NCBI RefSeq assembly: GCF_003364295.1
Contig: NZ_NXLO01000002.1
Span: forward strand, 361,884-425,883
Direction: 5' to 3'
Length of the DNA: 64,000 bases
From: Helicobacter sp. MIT 99-5507
GTDB lineage: Bacteria > Campylobacterota > Campylobacteria > Campylobacterales > Helicobacteraceae
Position numbers and translations under genes: made by a program. Each line of letters begins with the position of its first letter. Within the stretch, counting starts at the first letter, position 1. The notes under the pieces are model-generated. The model was given only the letters and a program-made list of their open reading frames with translations, ran no database searches and was not told where the DNA came from. Positions 1 through 8,793 of this stretch are shown here, piece after piece.

Positions 1-10
1 TATCGCCATA

Positions 11-1168
11 TTAATTTGATGCAAAATAGCTAGGAGCTTTACTATGCAGATTATCTATTATGGCTATTTTTAGTTGTTCCTCATATTGTTTTGCTAATTT
101 TAAAAACTCTTCTTTTTGCTCTTTTGCTAATACACTTTTTTTAGAATTTATATTTGATAGTGGATTTATTGGTTTATTATTTCTATATAAGCCAAAATGC
201 AGATGCGATCCAGTGCTAAGTCCGCTATTGCCTACTTTTCCTATTATTTGTCCTGTTTGCACTTTTTGTCCTTTTTTTGCATTAATCTTGCTTAAATGTG
301 CATATAGTGTTTTTAATCCATTTTCATGGGAGATCTCAACAACTTTTCCATATCCACTTTTTGTGCCAGCAAATATCACTCTTCCATTGGCTGCTGCTTT
401 TACATTTGTGCCATGTGGAGCTGCATAATCAACACCATAATGAGGTCTTTTGACTTTTAATATAGGATGTATTCTATTTAATGAGAATCTTGATGAGATT
501 CTAGCGTTTGATACTGGTGTTCTAAACAATAATCGACTTATTCCATTTCCATTTTGATCATAGTATTTTCCATCGCTATATGCAAATAAAAAATTTGGTA
601 TTCCATTTGTTTCTACCAATGAAGCTTTAATATCTGGAGTGCCAAAGATTCTACCAAGTCTATATTTGGAATGATAAATCAATGCTAATTTATCATTTTT
701 TAGGACATTTCTATTAAAGTTTATAGTGTTTTTATATGTATTTACAAATTCATTTGCAAGATTTGTATCACCTGTTAAATCTACTATATCTTGATATGGT
801 GATTTTTGTATAGATAGTGCTATGGAATTGGTAGATGAGAAGTATTTAACAGGTATAAAATCAACTTTATATGTTTGATCATCTTTTGTTATGTGGATTT
901 GTGTTTCATCATTTAGTGGGATTAATGCTTGAAGCAAGGTATTGTTATCATCTATTAGAGTGTAATATCTAACTCCTGCATAAATTTCTGCTGTTAGCTC
1001 CTTGTCTTCTGGATATAAATCCCAATATACATTTGATGGAATATTATATGTTTCTAAAAATTTTAAGAATGTATATCCTTTTCCCCAGACTTGATTTGAA
1101 CTTGTAGCCCCAAAACATGTTGTAACAAATAATGCTATTAAATAAATAATTTTATTTATATTTACCAA
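11..1168 (-). CDS. csd3: Secreted M23 peptidoglycan DD-endopeptidase/carboxypeptidase, Csd3-like
   Basis: This is a 385-residue protein with an N-terminal signal or anchor segment, a long N-terminal region and a C-terminal M23 (LytM) domain. The zinc-site signature is complete: H243 and D247 (HYGVD) plus H324 of an HLH motif at 322-324 followed by FG. In Helicobacter this architecture belongs to Csd3/HdpA, which trims peptide cross-links of murein in the periplasm and helps set helical cell shape. The start is TTG at 1168, preceded by GAGGTAAG at a good distance; no better ATG lies nearby. The gene is transcribed away from the flagellar genes that follow. The family is clear; the exact Csd3 orthology is inferred from architecture and length (about 400 residues in H. 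pylori). Confidence 0.85.
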   Translation of the reverse strand: MVNINKIIYLIALFVTTCFGATSSNQVWGKGYTFLKFLETYNIPSNVYWDLYPEDKELTAEIYAGVRYYTLIDDNNTLLQALIPLNDETQIHITKDDQTYKVDFIPVKYFSSTNSIALSIQKSPYQDIVDLTGDTNLANEFVNTYKNTINFNRNVLKNDKLALIYHSKYRLGRIFGTPDIKASLVETNGIPNFLFAYSDGKYYDQNGNGISRLLFRTPVSNARISSRFSLNRIHPILKVKRPHYGVDYAAPHGTNVKAAANGRVIFAGTKSGYGKVVEISHENGLKTLYAHLSKINAKKGQKVQTGQIIGKVGNSGLSTGSHLHFGLYRNNKPINPLSNINSKKSVLAKEQKEEFLKLAKQYEEQLKIAIIDNLHSKAPSYFASN

Positions 1169-1363
1169 ATCTTACCTCATAATATTTAGATTCATATAAT
1201 AATGGTTTGTTTAGAGTTTTAAATTATACAATTAAAAATTATTTTTAACAAATGCTTAGAATCTATACTTAAAATAATAAATTTAGCATGATTATAGCCT
1301 ATTTATTTTTTTAAGTTTTTAAACTCTATAATGCAGTATAAAATTAGTAGGACTATTTAAGAG

Positions 1364-1549
1364 ATGAAAGATTGGGTTTTTCCTTCATTGGCATTTTTGG
1401 TATTTTTATATGGAGTTGTTTTTGTGTTTTTTTATATATATGATTATAAAAACTCAAATGTTTCAATATTTGCTGATGTAAAATCATCTCAATCAAATGA
1501 ACGCAGTATTGATAATTTTTTGAAAGAAATATCAAACTCTTTTAAATAA
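1364..1549 (+). CDS. Small single-span membrane protein, unknown function
   Basis: This 61-residue ORF has one strongly hydrophobic segment (about residues 5-27) followed by a short polar tail rich in Ser and Asn. ATG is preceded by AAGAG. It lies just upstream of flgM on the same strand, with about 70 bp between them, and could be cotranscribed with the flagellar genes. I do not recognise a family. Confidence 0.55.
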   Translation: MKDWVFPSLAFLVFLYGVVFVFFYIYDYKNSNVSIFADVKSSQSNERSIDNFLKEISNSFK

Positions 1550-1569
1550 ATCATATATTATGACGATTT
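1543..1569 (+). promoter_or_regulatory. Possible sigma-28 (FliA) promoter for flgM
   Basis: A CGATTT hexamer at 1564-1569, resembling the epsilonproteobacterial FliA -10 (CGATWT), lies about 50 bp before flgM. The upstream TAAA at 1543-1546 is 17 bp away, slightly longer than the usual spacing. The call is weak and rests on position and the -10 only. Confidence 0.3.
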
Positions 1570-1619
1570 TGGAAAAATAGCAATATGCATTTATAGTTAT
1601 AATCGGAGAATCTAAATAC

Positions 1620-1895
1620 ATGATAATTAGACCAAGTAGTTTGCAAAATAGTATTGCAACTAATCAAGATAATAATGTAAATAATGATAAAAAGGATATT
1701 AAAGAGGAGAATCTACAAATAGATTCTACTAAAAATATTCAAAGTGCAGCAAATACGGTTAGTGATGAAACTAACAATCCAAGCAAAGCTGATGAAATCA
1801 AACAAAAAATAGATAATGGCGAATACAAAATCGATATTAAAGATACTGCTGATAAAATGGCACAAAAATTGCTTATTGGAATCTTAATATTTTAA
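1620..1895 (+). CDS. flgM: Anti-sigma-28 factor FlgM
   Basis: This 91-residue protein has the FlgM pattern: a disordered, Asn/Asp-rich N-terminal half and a C-terminal helix-forming region with KADEIKQKIDNGEY followed by IKDTADKMAQKLL, the part that binds FliA. FlgM holds sigma-28 inactive in the cytoplasm until hook completion; in epsilonproteobacteria its control also depends on FlhA and the sigma-28 complex. It is followed by flgN and flgK, a conserved order. ATG is preceded by CGGAGA. Confidence 0.85.
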   Translation: MIIRPSSLQNSIATNQDNNVNNDKKDIKEENLQIDSTKNIQSAANTVSDETNNPSKADEIKQKIDNGEYKIDIKDTADKMAQKLLIGILIF

Positions 1896-1919
1896 ATTTT
1901 TTATTTTAGGACAGATTCT

Positions 1920-2348
1920 ATGTTGATTAAATTTTTGAGTGATGCAATTTCTAATCTCGAAGAGTTAATTAAAATTAGTAATCTTGATATGCAAGATATA
2001 AAAGAAGCAAATCATGATGCTATATTTCAAAGACTAGAATCTAAAAATAATGCAATATTAATGTTTGATCGTAATAAAGATTTAGCGCGAGATGCAATGC
2101 TTAAACTCTCTAAAGAGAATCCAAATAAGAGTATAGAAGAGATTTTAAATCCAGAAGCTTTAATGCTTATTGACAAAATGAGAGATGGCTTAAAAACGCT
2201 TAGAGAAATCAATAAAAATTATGCAAAAAGCGTTGTTGCTGTATATGAATTTTATAATTCTTTATTAGAAAATATTATTCCAAGTCAAAGAGATGGATAT
2301 TCAAATAAACTATATTCTAAAGTTGATTTATTGCGAATAGAGGCTTGA
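1920..2348 (+). CDS. flgN: FlgN-like chaperone for hook-filament junction proteins
   Basis: This 142-residue, helix-rich, charged protein lies between flgM and flgK, where FlgN is found in related genomes. FlgN binds FlgK and FlgL in the cytoplasm and delivers them to the flagellar export gate. The sequence is too variable for motif-level proof, so the call rests on size, predicted coiled-coil character and tight spacing to flgK (stop at 2348, flgK start at 2350). Confidence 0.7.
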   Translation: MLIKFLSDAISNLEELIKISNLDMQDIKEANHDAIFQRLESKNNAILMFDRNKDLARDAMLKLSKENPNKSIEEILNPEALMLIDKMRDGLKTLREINKNYAKSVVAVYEFYNSLLENIIPSQRDGYSNKLYSKVDLLRIEA

Positions 2349-2349
2349 T

Positions 2350-4170
2350 ATGGGTGGAATATTATCATCATTAAATACCTCCCAAACAGGTTTAAACGCA
2401 CATCAACTAATGGTTGATGTTACAGGTAATAATATAGCAAATGCTAGTGATGAATTTTACTCAAGACAAAGGGTGATTGTATCTCCAGAAAAGCCTCTTT
2501 ATTTTCAAAAATACAATCTTGGTCGTGGTGTAGATATAGAGACCATTCAAAGAATCCACGATGAATTTACATTTTCAAGATATAGAAAAGCAGCTAGTGA
2601 TGCAGAATTTTATGATACAGAGTTTGACACGCTTAGAGAAGCATCCGCTTTTTTTCCTGAAGTTGATGGAGTGGGTATCTATAATGATCTTGAAAACTAT
2701 TTTAATGCATGGAAAGATGTAGAGAAGAATCCTTCTGATCCTTCACAAAAGCAAGTATTGGCACAAAATATCCAGACTTTAATAACAAATATAAAAGATA
2801 CAAGAAGACGACTTTTTGATTTGCAAATAAAGCAAAGTGAAGAATTAAAAGTTACTATAGAAGAGATTAATTCTATCGCTAAACAGATTGCAGAAATCAA
2901 TGGAAAATTAGCACAGATGGAAGATTCTAGGGAATTAAAACAAGCAAATGAGCTTAGAGATAGAAGAGATGAGCTTGAATTCAATTTATCAAAGCTAATT
3001 GGTAGCAATGTATTTAAAGATAAGTTAAAAAGTCAAGCAAGATTAAATAGTGATAGTGCAGATTTTGATTATGGCTACACTCTAAATATAGCAGGTGGTT
3101 TTAATATAGTTGATGGCTCTATTCATCATCCATTAGTTATTGATAATGAAGATAATCAAGATGGATTATATAGCGTATATTTTCAAGGATATGACTTTAA
3201 AAAAGTAGATATTACAGATAAGATTAGTGGAGGCAAAAGTGGAGCTTTGCTTGATTTGGTCTCATATGGTAAAAATGGCGGAAAAATAGGAAAACTTCAA
3301 GAATATATAAATGATTTAGATACTTTTGCACTAGGTTTTATAGAGGCTACAAATAGTGTTTATGCACAAAGTGCAACCACAGAGTTAAAAAGTCAAGTAT
3401 TAACAATAAACAGCCAAGATGTATTATCAGATTCTGTTTATAATATAAAAAATGGATCATTTGATGTTATCGTCTATGATACTAAAGGTAATGAAATACT
3501 TAGAAAAGCTGTAAATATTGATGGTATTACAACTATGGAAGATGTCATAAACTATCTAAATAAAAATACAGATGACAATAATGATAATAATCCACTAAAT
3601 GATTTTGATGATTATTTTAGAGCTTACTATGATGATGAAGCTAAGCAATTTATGATTTTGCCAAAAGACAGTTCAATGGGGTTAAATGTAAGCATAGAGG
3701 ATAAAGGTAGCAATTTTGTTGGAGCAATCGGTGTAAATAGACTTCTTTATGGAAATAATGCACAAAATATGGAGTTAAATACTATGTATGCAAAAGACCC
3801 AACGCTAATTCGCCAGCATAAAGCTCCAGTTAGTGGGAATTTTGATATCGCTACTATGATGTTAGATCTTCAATATAAAGATAGTGAATTTTTTCCTACT
3901 CGTAGTAAAAAGCAAGAAATGACAATACCTAAATATTTTCAGTTTGTTACAGGAAAGGTAGCAAATGATACAAATGATGTAAAAATTTTAGGGGATACAA
4001 AGCAATCAGTCTTAGCAGCTGTAAAAAAAGAATATTTAGGCATTAGCCAGGTAAGCATTGATGAAGAAATGATAAATCTTATAAAATTCCAAAGTGGTTA
4101 TGCAGCAAATGCAAAGGTAATAACTACTATTGATAGAATGATTGATACACTTTTAACAATAAAGCAATAA
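2350..4170 (+). CDS. flgK: Flagellar hook-associated protein 1 FlgK
   Basis: This 606-residue protein begins with the flagellar rod/hook N-terminal signature (SLNTSQTGLNAHQLMVDVTGNN, 'NIANAS') and ends with the matching C-terminal coiled-coil region (EEMINLIKFQSGYAANAKV). These two helices pair in the assembled junction. FlgK forms the first ring of the hook-filament junction outside the cell. The length matches H. pylori FlgK (about 606 residues). It is the last gene of the flgM-flgN-flgK run and is followed by a hairpin near 4296. Confidence 0.95.
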   Translation: MGGILSSLNTSQTGLNAHQLMVDVTGNNIANASDEFYSRQRVIVSPEKPLYFQKYNLGRGVDIETIQRIHDEFTFSRYRKAASDAEFYDTEFDTLREASAFFPEVDGVGIYNDLENYFNAWKDVEKNPSDPSQKQVLAQNIQTLITNIKDTRRRLFDLQIKQSEELKVTIEEINSIAKQIAEINGKLAQMEDSRELKQANELRDRRDELEFNLSKLIGSNVFKDKLKSQARLNSDSADFDYGYTLNIAGGFNIVDGSIHHPLVIDNEDNQDGLYSVYFQGYDFKKVDITDKISGGKSGALLDLVSYGKNGGKIGKLQEYINDLDTFALGFIEATNSVYAQSATTELKSQVLTINSQDVLSDSVYNIKNGSFDVIVYDTKGNEILRKAVNIDGITTMEDVINYLNKNTDDNNDNNPLNDFDDYFRAYYDDEAKQFMILPKDSSMGLNVSIEDKGSNFVGAIGVNRLLYGNNAQNMELNTMYAKDPTLIRQHKAPVSGNFDIATMMLDLQYKDSEFFPTRSKKQEMTIPKYFQFVTGKVANDTNDVKILGDTKQSVLAAVKKEYLGISQVSIDEEMINLIKFQSGYAANAKVITTIDRMIDTLLTIKQ

Positions 4171-4295
4171 GGATTAGAATCTCAACTAAGATAATCATAA
4201 ATTGATTAATAAAGTCGCTTAAAGCTAAAAAATCAATATTTGTAAGCTAAATATATCATTTACTTAATTTTTTAGTGGAAAGGGAAAAAAGATAT

Positions 4296-4314
4296 AAAGG
4301 CTTTAAAAGCCTTT
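4296..4314. terminator. Hairpin between convergent flgK and repeat-protein gene
   Basis: Inverted repeat AAAGGCTTT/AAAGCCTTT (4296-4304 and 4306-4314) lies in the 156-bp gap between two convergent genes. On the minus strand it is followed by ATATCTTTTTT, so it fits best as a terminator for the repeat-protein gene. It may also serve flgK. Confidence 0.5.
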
Positions 4315-4326
4315 AATAGAGATATT

Positions 4327-4692
4327 TTATTTTGATAAAAAATCTTTAGTTTGATTTATTGCCTTGTCTTTTTTATTATCTATATAATCTTTTGTATCTT
4401 TGATTGTTTTATCTACTTTATCTTCTTTTGATTGTTTAAAGTTTTGTATCTTATCTTTTTTATTATCTATATAATCTTTTGTATCTTTGATTGTTTTATC
4501 TACTTTATCTTCTTTTGATTGTTTAAAGTTTTGTATCTTATCTTTTTTATTATCTATATAATCTTTTGTATCTTTTATTGATTTATCAACTTTAGCTTCA
4601 CCTTTTTCAATGTTTTTATCAAGTTTTTGAAAAAGATTATCAGCAAATAGGCTTGCTCCAAGTAGCATAGTCATACATATTATTTTTTTCAT
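4327..4692 (-). CDS. Secreted Lys/Asp-rich protein built of a 29-residue tandem repeat
   Basis: The start chosen is the ATG at 4692 (MKKIICM), which has AGGA nine bases upstream; a longer reading from 4722 lacks this. It gives a 121-residue protein with a signal peptide ending near SLFA. The rest is nearly all tandem repeat: VDKTIKDTKDYIDNKKDK + IQNFKQSKEDK, 29 residues, about 2.6 copies with very few differences. The repeat predicts a long charged amphipathic helix or coiled coil. No enzyme motif is visible. A periplasmic or surface stalk-like protein is possible, but function is unknown. Confidence 0.75.
   Translation of the reverse strand: MKKIICMTMLLGASLFADNLFQKLDKNIEKGEAKVDKSIKDTKDYIDNKKDKIQNFKQSKEDKVDKTIKDTKDYIDNKKDKIQNFKQSKEDKVDKTIKDTKDYIDNKKDKAINQTKDFLSK
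4373..4600. repeat. 87-bp tandem repeat inside the secreted repeat protein
   Basis: The unit starting TTATTATCTATATAATC recurs at 4373, 4460 and 4547, exactly 87 bp apart, and the third copy is partial. Copies are nearly identical at DNA level. The unit is 29 codons, so copy-number change keeps the reading frame. Confidence 0.9.
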
Positions 4693-4754
4693 TTTTACAT
4701 CCTTAAATAGGTAAATTTTCAATCTTGTTATTGTATCAAAAAAAAATTAATTTA

Positions 4755-5570
4755 TTATTTAAAGCTATTTACAAGATTCCCTACTAAAAGATTAAATCCA
4801 TCGACAAGAATAAATATAAGAATCTTAAATGGTAGAGATATCATAATAGGTGGCAACATCATCATTCCAAGTGCCATCAGTAATGAGCTTACAACCATAT
4901 CAATAACCAAAAATGGCAAGTATAGTAAAAAGGCAATTTGAAATGCTGTTTTTAGCTCACTTATCATAAATGCAGGCAATAGAATCGTAAGCGGTACATC
5001 ATCGATTGTTTGCGGGTTTTCTAGATTTCTTATTCTAAAAAATAATGCCAAGTCTTTTTCTCTTGTATTTTTCATCATAAATTCTTTAAATGGCTTTATT
5101 GTTCGTATAAATGCTTCATCGTATGAAATTTCTTTATTTATATATGGCTTTATTCCTGCTTCATATCCATCTCTGCCAACTGGTTCCATGATAAAAAATG
5201 TAAGGATGAGTGCAAGCGATACTAGAATCTGTGTTGGTGGGGATTGTTGTGTTCCCATAGCAACTCTTAAAAATCCAAGCACTATTATAATCCTTACAAA
5301 ACTTGTCATCACAAGTATTAATGATGGTGCTAAAACAAGTAATGTAATGATTATTACAATATTTAGTGTTGTTACTAAATCGCCTGGTTCTCTTGGTGCG
5401 CTAAGTGATAAATCTATCGTTGGTATTGTTGGTGAATTTAGCACAGGATTTGTTATTTGTGAGCCTTGTGCAGACCGCGGGACTTCTTGCATTATTAGAT
5501 TCTCATTTTCATCAGTTGCACCAAATGAAATACTAAAAATACATATTAAAATAAATAGGATTCTAATCAT
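4755..5570 (-). CDS. fliP: Flagellar type III export protein FliP
   Basis: This 271-residue membrane protein has a cleavable signal peptide, which is typical of FliP, followed by four hydrophobic segments. It contains the family core TSFVRIIIVLGFLR and the C-terminal PPIMISLPFKILIFIL. FliP forms the core of the flagellar export gate with FliQ and FliR. It follows motB directly on the minus strand: the motB stop and fliP start share one base. Confidence 0.95.
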   Translation of the reverse strand: MIRILFILICIFSISFGATDENENLIMQEVPRSAQGSQITNPVLNSPTIPTIDLSLSAPREPGDLVTTLNIVIIITLLVLAPSLILVMTSFVRIIIVLGFLRVAMGTQQSPPTQILVSLALILTFFIMEPVGRDGYEAGIKPYINKEISYDEAFIRTIKPFKEFMMKNTREKDLALFFRIRNLENPQTIDDVPLTILLPAFMISELKTAFQIAFLLYLPFLVIDMVVSSLLMALGMMMLPPIMISLPFKILIFILVDGFNLLVGNLVNSFK

Positions 5571-6283
5571 TATTTATCTAGCAATCCTTTTGTCGTATTT
5601 ACTTGTATTTCTTTTGCATAGAATCTAATATTTAATAAATCCTCATTTTTTGGTAAGTTTTTGTCTTCTATGCCTATGATATTTATTCTATTTCCATTTA
5701 TATTTAAATTATAAAGTTCTCTGCCGACACTAAGTGCCATTTTTGATGCTCTCTCTAAATTTATCGATGTTGTTGATATATTTGAGATTCCAAGCACTTC
5801 AACTTGTGTATTTTGTGGTAGTTTTTCTAATATTTGTGATATTCTTTTTAGTAATAATTTTGCATCTTCATTGATTTTAAAATTTTCATCAAATATTATA
5901 TTTGATGGAAGTGTGATAATAAATCCATTTAGCCCATCACCCACCATATCCGCTTGCCCTTTTGATATATTTTGCATATCATTAAAATCAATTATTGTTT
6001 GTTGTAATACCCTTACTTCTTCAGCATATTCTGGAGGCACTACCATATCAGCTGGAAGTGTGATTCTATTTTTGCTTGGTTCAATTTTAATACCACCTTC
6101 TAATATGCTTAATGCACCTTTTATGCTCGCTTCTGCTTCTACTAATTTTTTTGCATCAAATGTAGCCATAGATAAAAGTAATATAAAAAAAGTAAGAAGC
6201 AAGCTCATCAAATCCCCAAATGTTCCAAGCCATAAGGGTAAGCCCCCTCCGCTTTTATTTTGGATATTAATCTTTTTTGCCAT
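5570..6283 (-). CDS. motB: Flagellar motor stator protein MotB
   Basis: This 237-residue protein has one N-terminal membrane span carrying the stator motif (WLGTFGDLMSLLLTFFILLLSM, with the proton-binding Asp in FGDLMSLL). A C-terminal OmpA-like peptidoglycan-binding domain (about residues 110-230, with LERASKMA) follows. With MotA it forms the proton-driven stator. It is 5 bp downstream of motA. Confidence 0.95.
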   Translation of the reverse strand: MAKKINIQNKSGGGLPLWLGTFGDLMSLLLTFFILLLSMATFDAKKLVEAEASIKGALSILEGGIKIEPSKNRITLPADMVVPPEYAEEVRVLQQTIIDFNDMQNISKGQADMVGDGLNGFIITLPSNIIFDENFKINEDAKLLLKRISQILEKLPQNTQVEVLGISNISTTSINLERASKMALSVGRELYNLNINGNRINIIGIEDKNLPKNEDLLNIRFYAKEIQVNTTKGLLDK

Positions 6284-6288
6284 GTTTA

Positions 6289-7062
6289 TTAATCAAATTG
6301 ACTAAATCTTTGACTTGGTGGTAAAAATGATAATAGTTTTGTTTCTAGCACCCTTGGATTGTCGCCTGCTTGAATGGATATAATACCTTCAATTACTAAT
6401 AATTTCATAAGTGCTTCATCTTGTGCTCTTATTCTTAATATGTTTGCAATAGGTGATCCAATAACATTTCCTATCAATGAGCCATAAAATGTAGTAATCA
6501 AGGCAACAGCCATAGCAGGTCCAATAGAGCTAGGATCACTCATGTTCATAAGCATTGCTACAAGTCCAACTAATGTCCCAAGCATACCATAAGAACCAGC
6601 AAGTGCAGCCCAAGTGTCAAAAATATCTGCATTGCTATTATGTCGCCCTAAACTCTGTTCCATATCTATTTCTAGCAAATCTCTTATAGAATCTGGCTCT
6701 GAGCCATCAACCGCCATACTTAGCCCTTTTCTAAGAAAATCATTTTCTTCTTGATTGACATTTTGCTCAAGTGAAAGTATCCCATCTCTTCTTGCTTTGA
6801 TTGCATATTCAACAATTGTTTTGATTAATGCAGGAATATTGTATTGATGAGGTTTAAATGCAATTCCTAAATATTTGAATATGTTTTTCATATTTTCTAG
6901 TTTGAAAGCTATAAGCAATGCACCAATAGAGCCACCAACGGTAATGAGTAATGATGGAAAGTCAATATATGCTTGGACTCCAACACCCATCATCATCGCT
7001 CCAGTTAAGAGGATGGTAACTAGGAATAATCCTATAATAGTCCCTAAATCCATAAAATGCAA
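6289..7062 (-). CDS. motA: Flagellar motor stator protein MotA
   Basis: This 257-residue protein has four membrane spans and a cytoplasmic loop containing RRDGILSLE. The ALAGSYGMLGTLVGLVAML and 'ALITTFYGSLIGN' segments are typical of MotA/ExbB family stators. It is the first gene of the motA-motB-fliP run, with a 127-bp divergent gap to glmU. Confidence 0.95.
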   Translation of the reverse strand: MHFMDLGTIIGLFLVTILLTGAMMMGVGVQAYIDFPSLLITVGGSIGALLIAFKLENMKNIFKYLGIAFKPHQYNIPALIKTIVEYAIKARRDGILSLEQNVNQEENDFLRKGLSMAVDGSEPDSIRDLLEIDMEQSLGRHNSNADIFDTWAALAGSYGMLGTLVGLVAMLMNMSDPSSIGPAMAVALITTFYGSLIGNVIGSPIANILRIRAQDEALMKLLVIEGIISIQAGDNPRVLETKLLSFLPPSQRFSQFD

Positions 7063-7189
7063 ACTCCTAAAGATTGTGAATTTCTAGAAAAATATTTAAA
7101 GATGTATTCTATATAAAATCAAACAAAAAAATCATTATATCTTTTATTGTGTTAAAATTGTATAAACAATCTATGATGGAGGAATAAGC

Positions 7190-8515
7190 TTGAATCAAGT
7201 CTCAATTATTATCTTGAGTGCAGGTTTTGGCACTAGAATGAAATCTAAGATTCCAAAAGTTTTACATAAGATTTGTGGTAAAGAAATGCTTTTTTGCATT
7301 ATTGATGAAGCTCGCAAACTAAGTGATGATTTGCATATAATCTTATACAATGAAGCTGGTTTGATAAAAGAAAAAATAGATTCTATATATCAAAATATCA
7401 ATATTCACATCCAAAATCACGATGAATTCCCCGGAACTGCTGGGGCTTTGATGAAGGGTTTTGGAGAAAATAAAAAATCCTTGATAGATACAAAATATCA
7501 AAATATTTTAATCTTAAGCGGAGATATGCCACTTATTCAAGCTAGTATGCTTAAAAATTTTATTAGAAATGATTGTGATATTACTATGGGAATCTTAGAG
7601 CTAGAAGATGCAAGTGGATATGGTCGCGTTATTATGAAAGAAGATAAAGTTTTAGGTATTGTTGAAGAAAAAGATGCAGATGAAAAAACAAAAGCAATAA
7701 ATCTTGCAAATGCTGGAATCTATTATTTTAAAAAAGAGATTCTAGAAAAATATTTGCCAATGTTAGAATCTAATAATAATCAAAATGAATATTATTTGAC
7801 TGATATTATCGGACATGCATTTATTAATAATTGCAAGATTCTAGGAGTGAGTGCAAAAGAGAGTGAGTTTATTGGTGTAAATTCTAAATTAGATTTAGCA
7901 AAAGCAGAATCTTTTATGCTTAAACTCTTAAGAGAAAAGGCTATGAGGGATGGTGTTATTTTTAGGATTCCAGATAGCACTTATATTGAATTTGATGTGG
8001 AATTTATTGGAGAATGTGAGATTGAGAGTAATTGTGTACTAAGAAGAGGTGCTAAAATAATAGAATCTAAAATACTAGCAAATAGCGTAATAGAAGATAG
8101 CATTGTAGAAAATAGCACAATAGGACCATTTGCTAGAATCCGTCCTAAATCTCATATAAAAGATTCTCACATTGGTAATTTTGTAGAAGTTAAAGCCTCG
8201 ATTTTAAATGATGTAAAAGCAGGACATTTAAGCTATCTTGGTGATAGTAATATCGATAGTGGCACAAATATCGGTGCAGGTGTGATTACTTGTAATTATG
8301 ATGGGATAAAAAAACACAAAACTATTATTGGTAAAAATGTTTTTGTAGGAAGTGATACGCAGTTGATTGCACCACTTGAAATAGAATCAAATGTATTGAT
8401 TGCAGCAGGTAGCTCTGTATCAAAAAATGCACAAGATGGCGATTTAGTGATTTCTCGCACAAAACAATCAAACAAACAAGGATTTTATTATAAATTTTTT
8501 AAGGATAAAAAATGA
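7190..8515 (+). CDS. glmU: Bifunctional UDP-GlcNAc pyrophosphorylase / glucosamine-1-P acetyltransferase
   Basis: This 441-residue enzyme makes UDP-GlcNAc, the precursor of murein and lipid A. The N-terminal uridyltransferase domain shows LSAGFGTRMKSKIPK. The C-terminal half is a left-handed beta helix of hexapeptide repeats (for example SVIEDSIVENSTIGPFARIR). The start is TTG at 7190, preceded by GATGGAGG. The last four bases overlap thiS (ATGA). Confidence 0.96.
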   Translation: MNQVSIIILSAGFGTRMKSKIPKVLHKICGKEMLFCIIDEARKLSDDLHIILYNEAGLIKEKIDSIYQNINIHIQNHDEFPGTAGALMKGFGENKKSLIDTKYQNILILSGDMPLIQASMLKNFIRNDCDITMGILELEDASGYGRVIMKEDKVLGIVEEKDADEKTKAINLANAGIYYFKKEILEKYLPMLESNNNQNEYYLTDIIGHAFINNCKILGVSAKESEFIGVNSKLDLAKAESFMLKLLREKAMRDGVIFRIPDSTYIEFDVEFIGECEIESNCVLRRGAKIIESKILANSVIEDSIVENSTIGPFARIRPKSHIKDSHIGNFVEVKASILNDVKAGHLSYLGDSNIDSGTNIGAGVITCNYDGIKKHKTIIGKNVFVGSDTQLIAPLEIESNVLIAAGSSVSKNAQDGDLVISRTKQSNKQGFYYKFFKDKK

Positions 8516-8712
8516 CTTTGATAGTAAATGGGCAATCAATGGATTTTGATGACAATAAAAGCATTCAAGAGATTCTAGATATTTTAAGTATAGAATCTAA
8601 GGTCATTGCAATAGCACTAAATGGAAATCTTGTCCAAAAAGAAAACTATGATGATACTTTTCCAAATAATGGCGATAGAATCGAGTTTTTGCAGTTTATT
8701 GGTGGAGGGTGA
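8512..8712 (+). CDS. thiS: Sulfur carrier protein ThiS
   Basis: This 66-residue ubiquitin-like protein ends in GGG (FIGGG), so it has the C-terminal Gly-Gly needed for adenylation and thiocarboxylation. ThiS donates sulfur for the thiazole ring of thiamine. The start overlaps the glmU stop, implying translational coupling. No other thiamine gene is nearby. Confidence 0.85.
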   Translation: MTLIVNGQSMDFDDNKSIQEILDILSIESKVIAIALNGNLVQKENYDDTFPNNGDRIEFLQFIGGG

Positions 8713-8793
8713 AAAAGCAAAAATAAACATACAAGTATAAAAACTAAATGTGATTTTAAAATCAAAAGTGATTAAAAAATATAGACTAAAAAT

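Noticed and set aside
4373..4600. Regularly spaced repeats that could suggest a CRISPR array
   Set aside because: The 87-bp units are contiguous with no spacers and are translated in frame as a tandem protein repeat.
8751..8764. TGATTTTAAAATCA palindrome between thiS and gap as a terminator
   Set aside because: All AT core with a very weak predicted stem and no clear T run; not enough to call.
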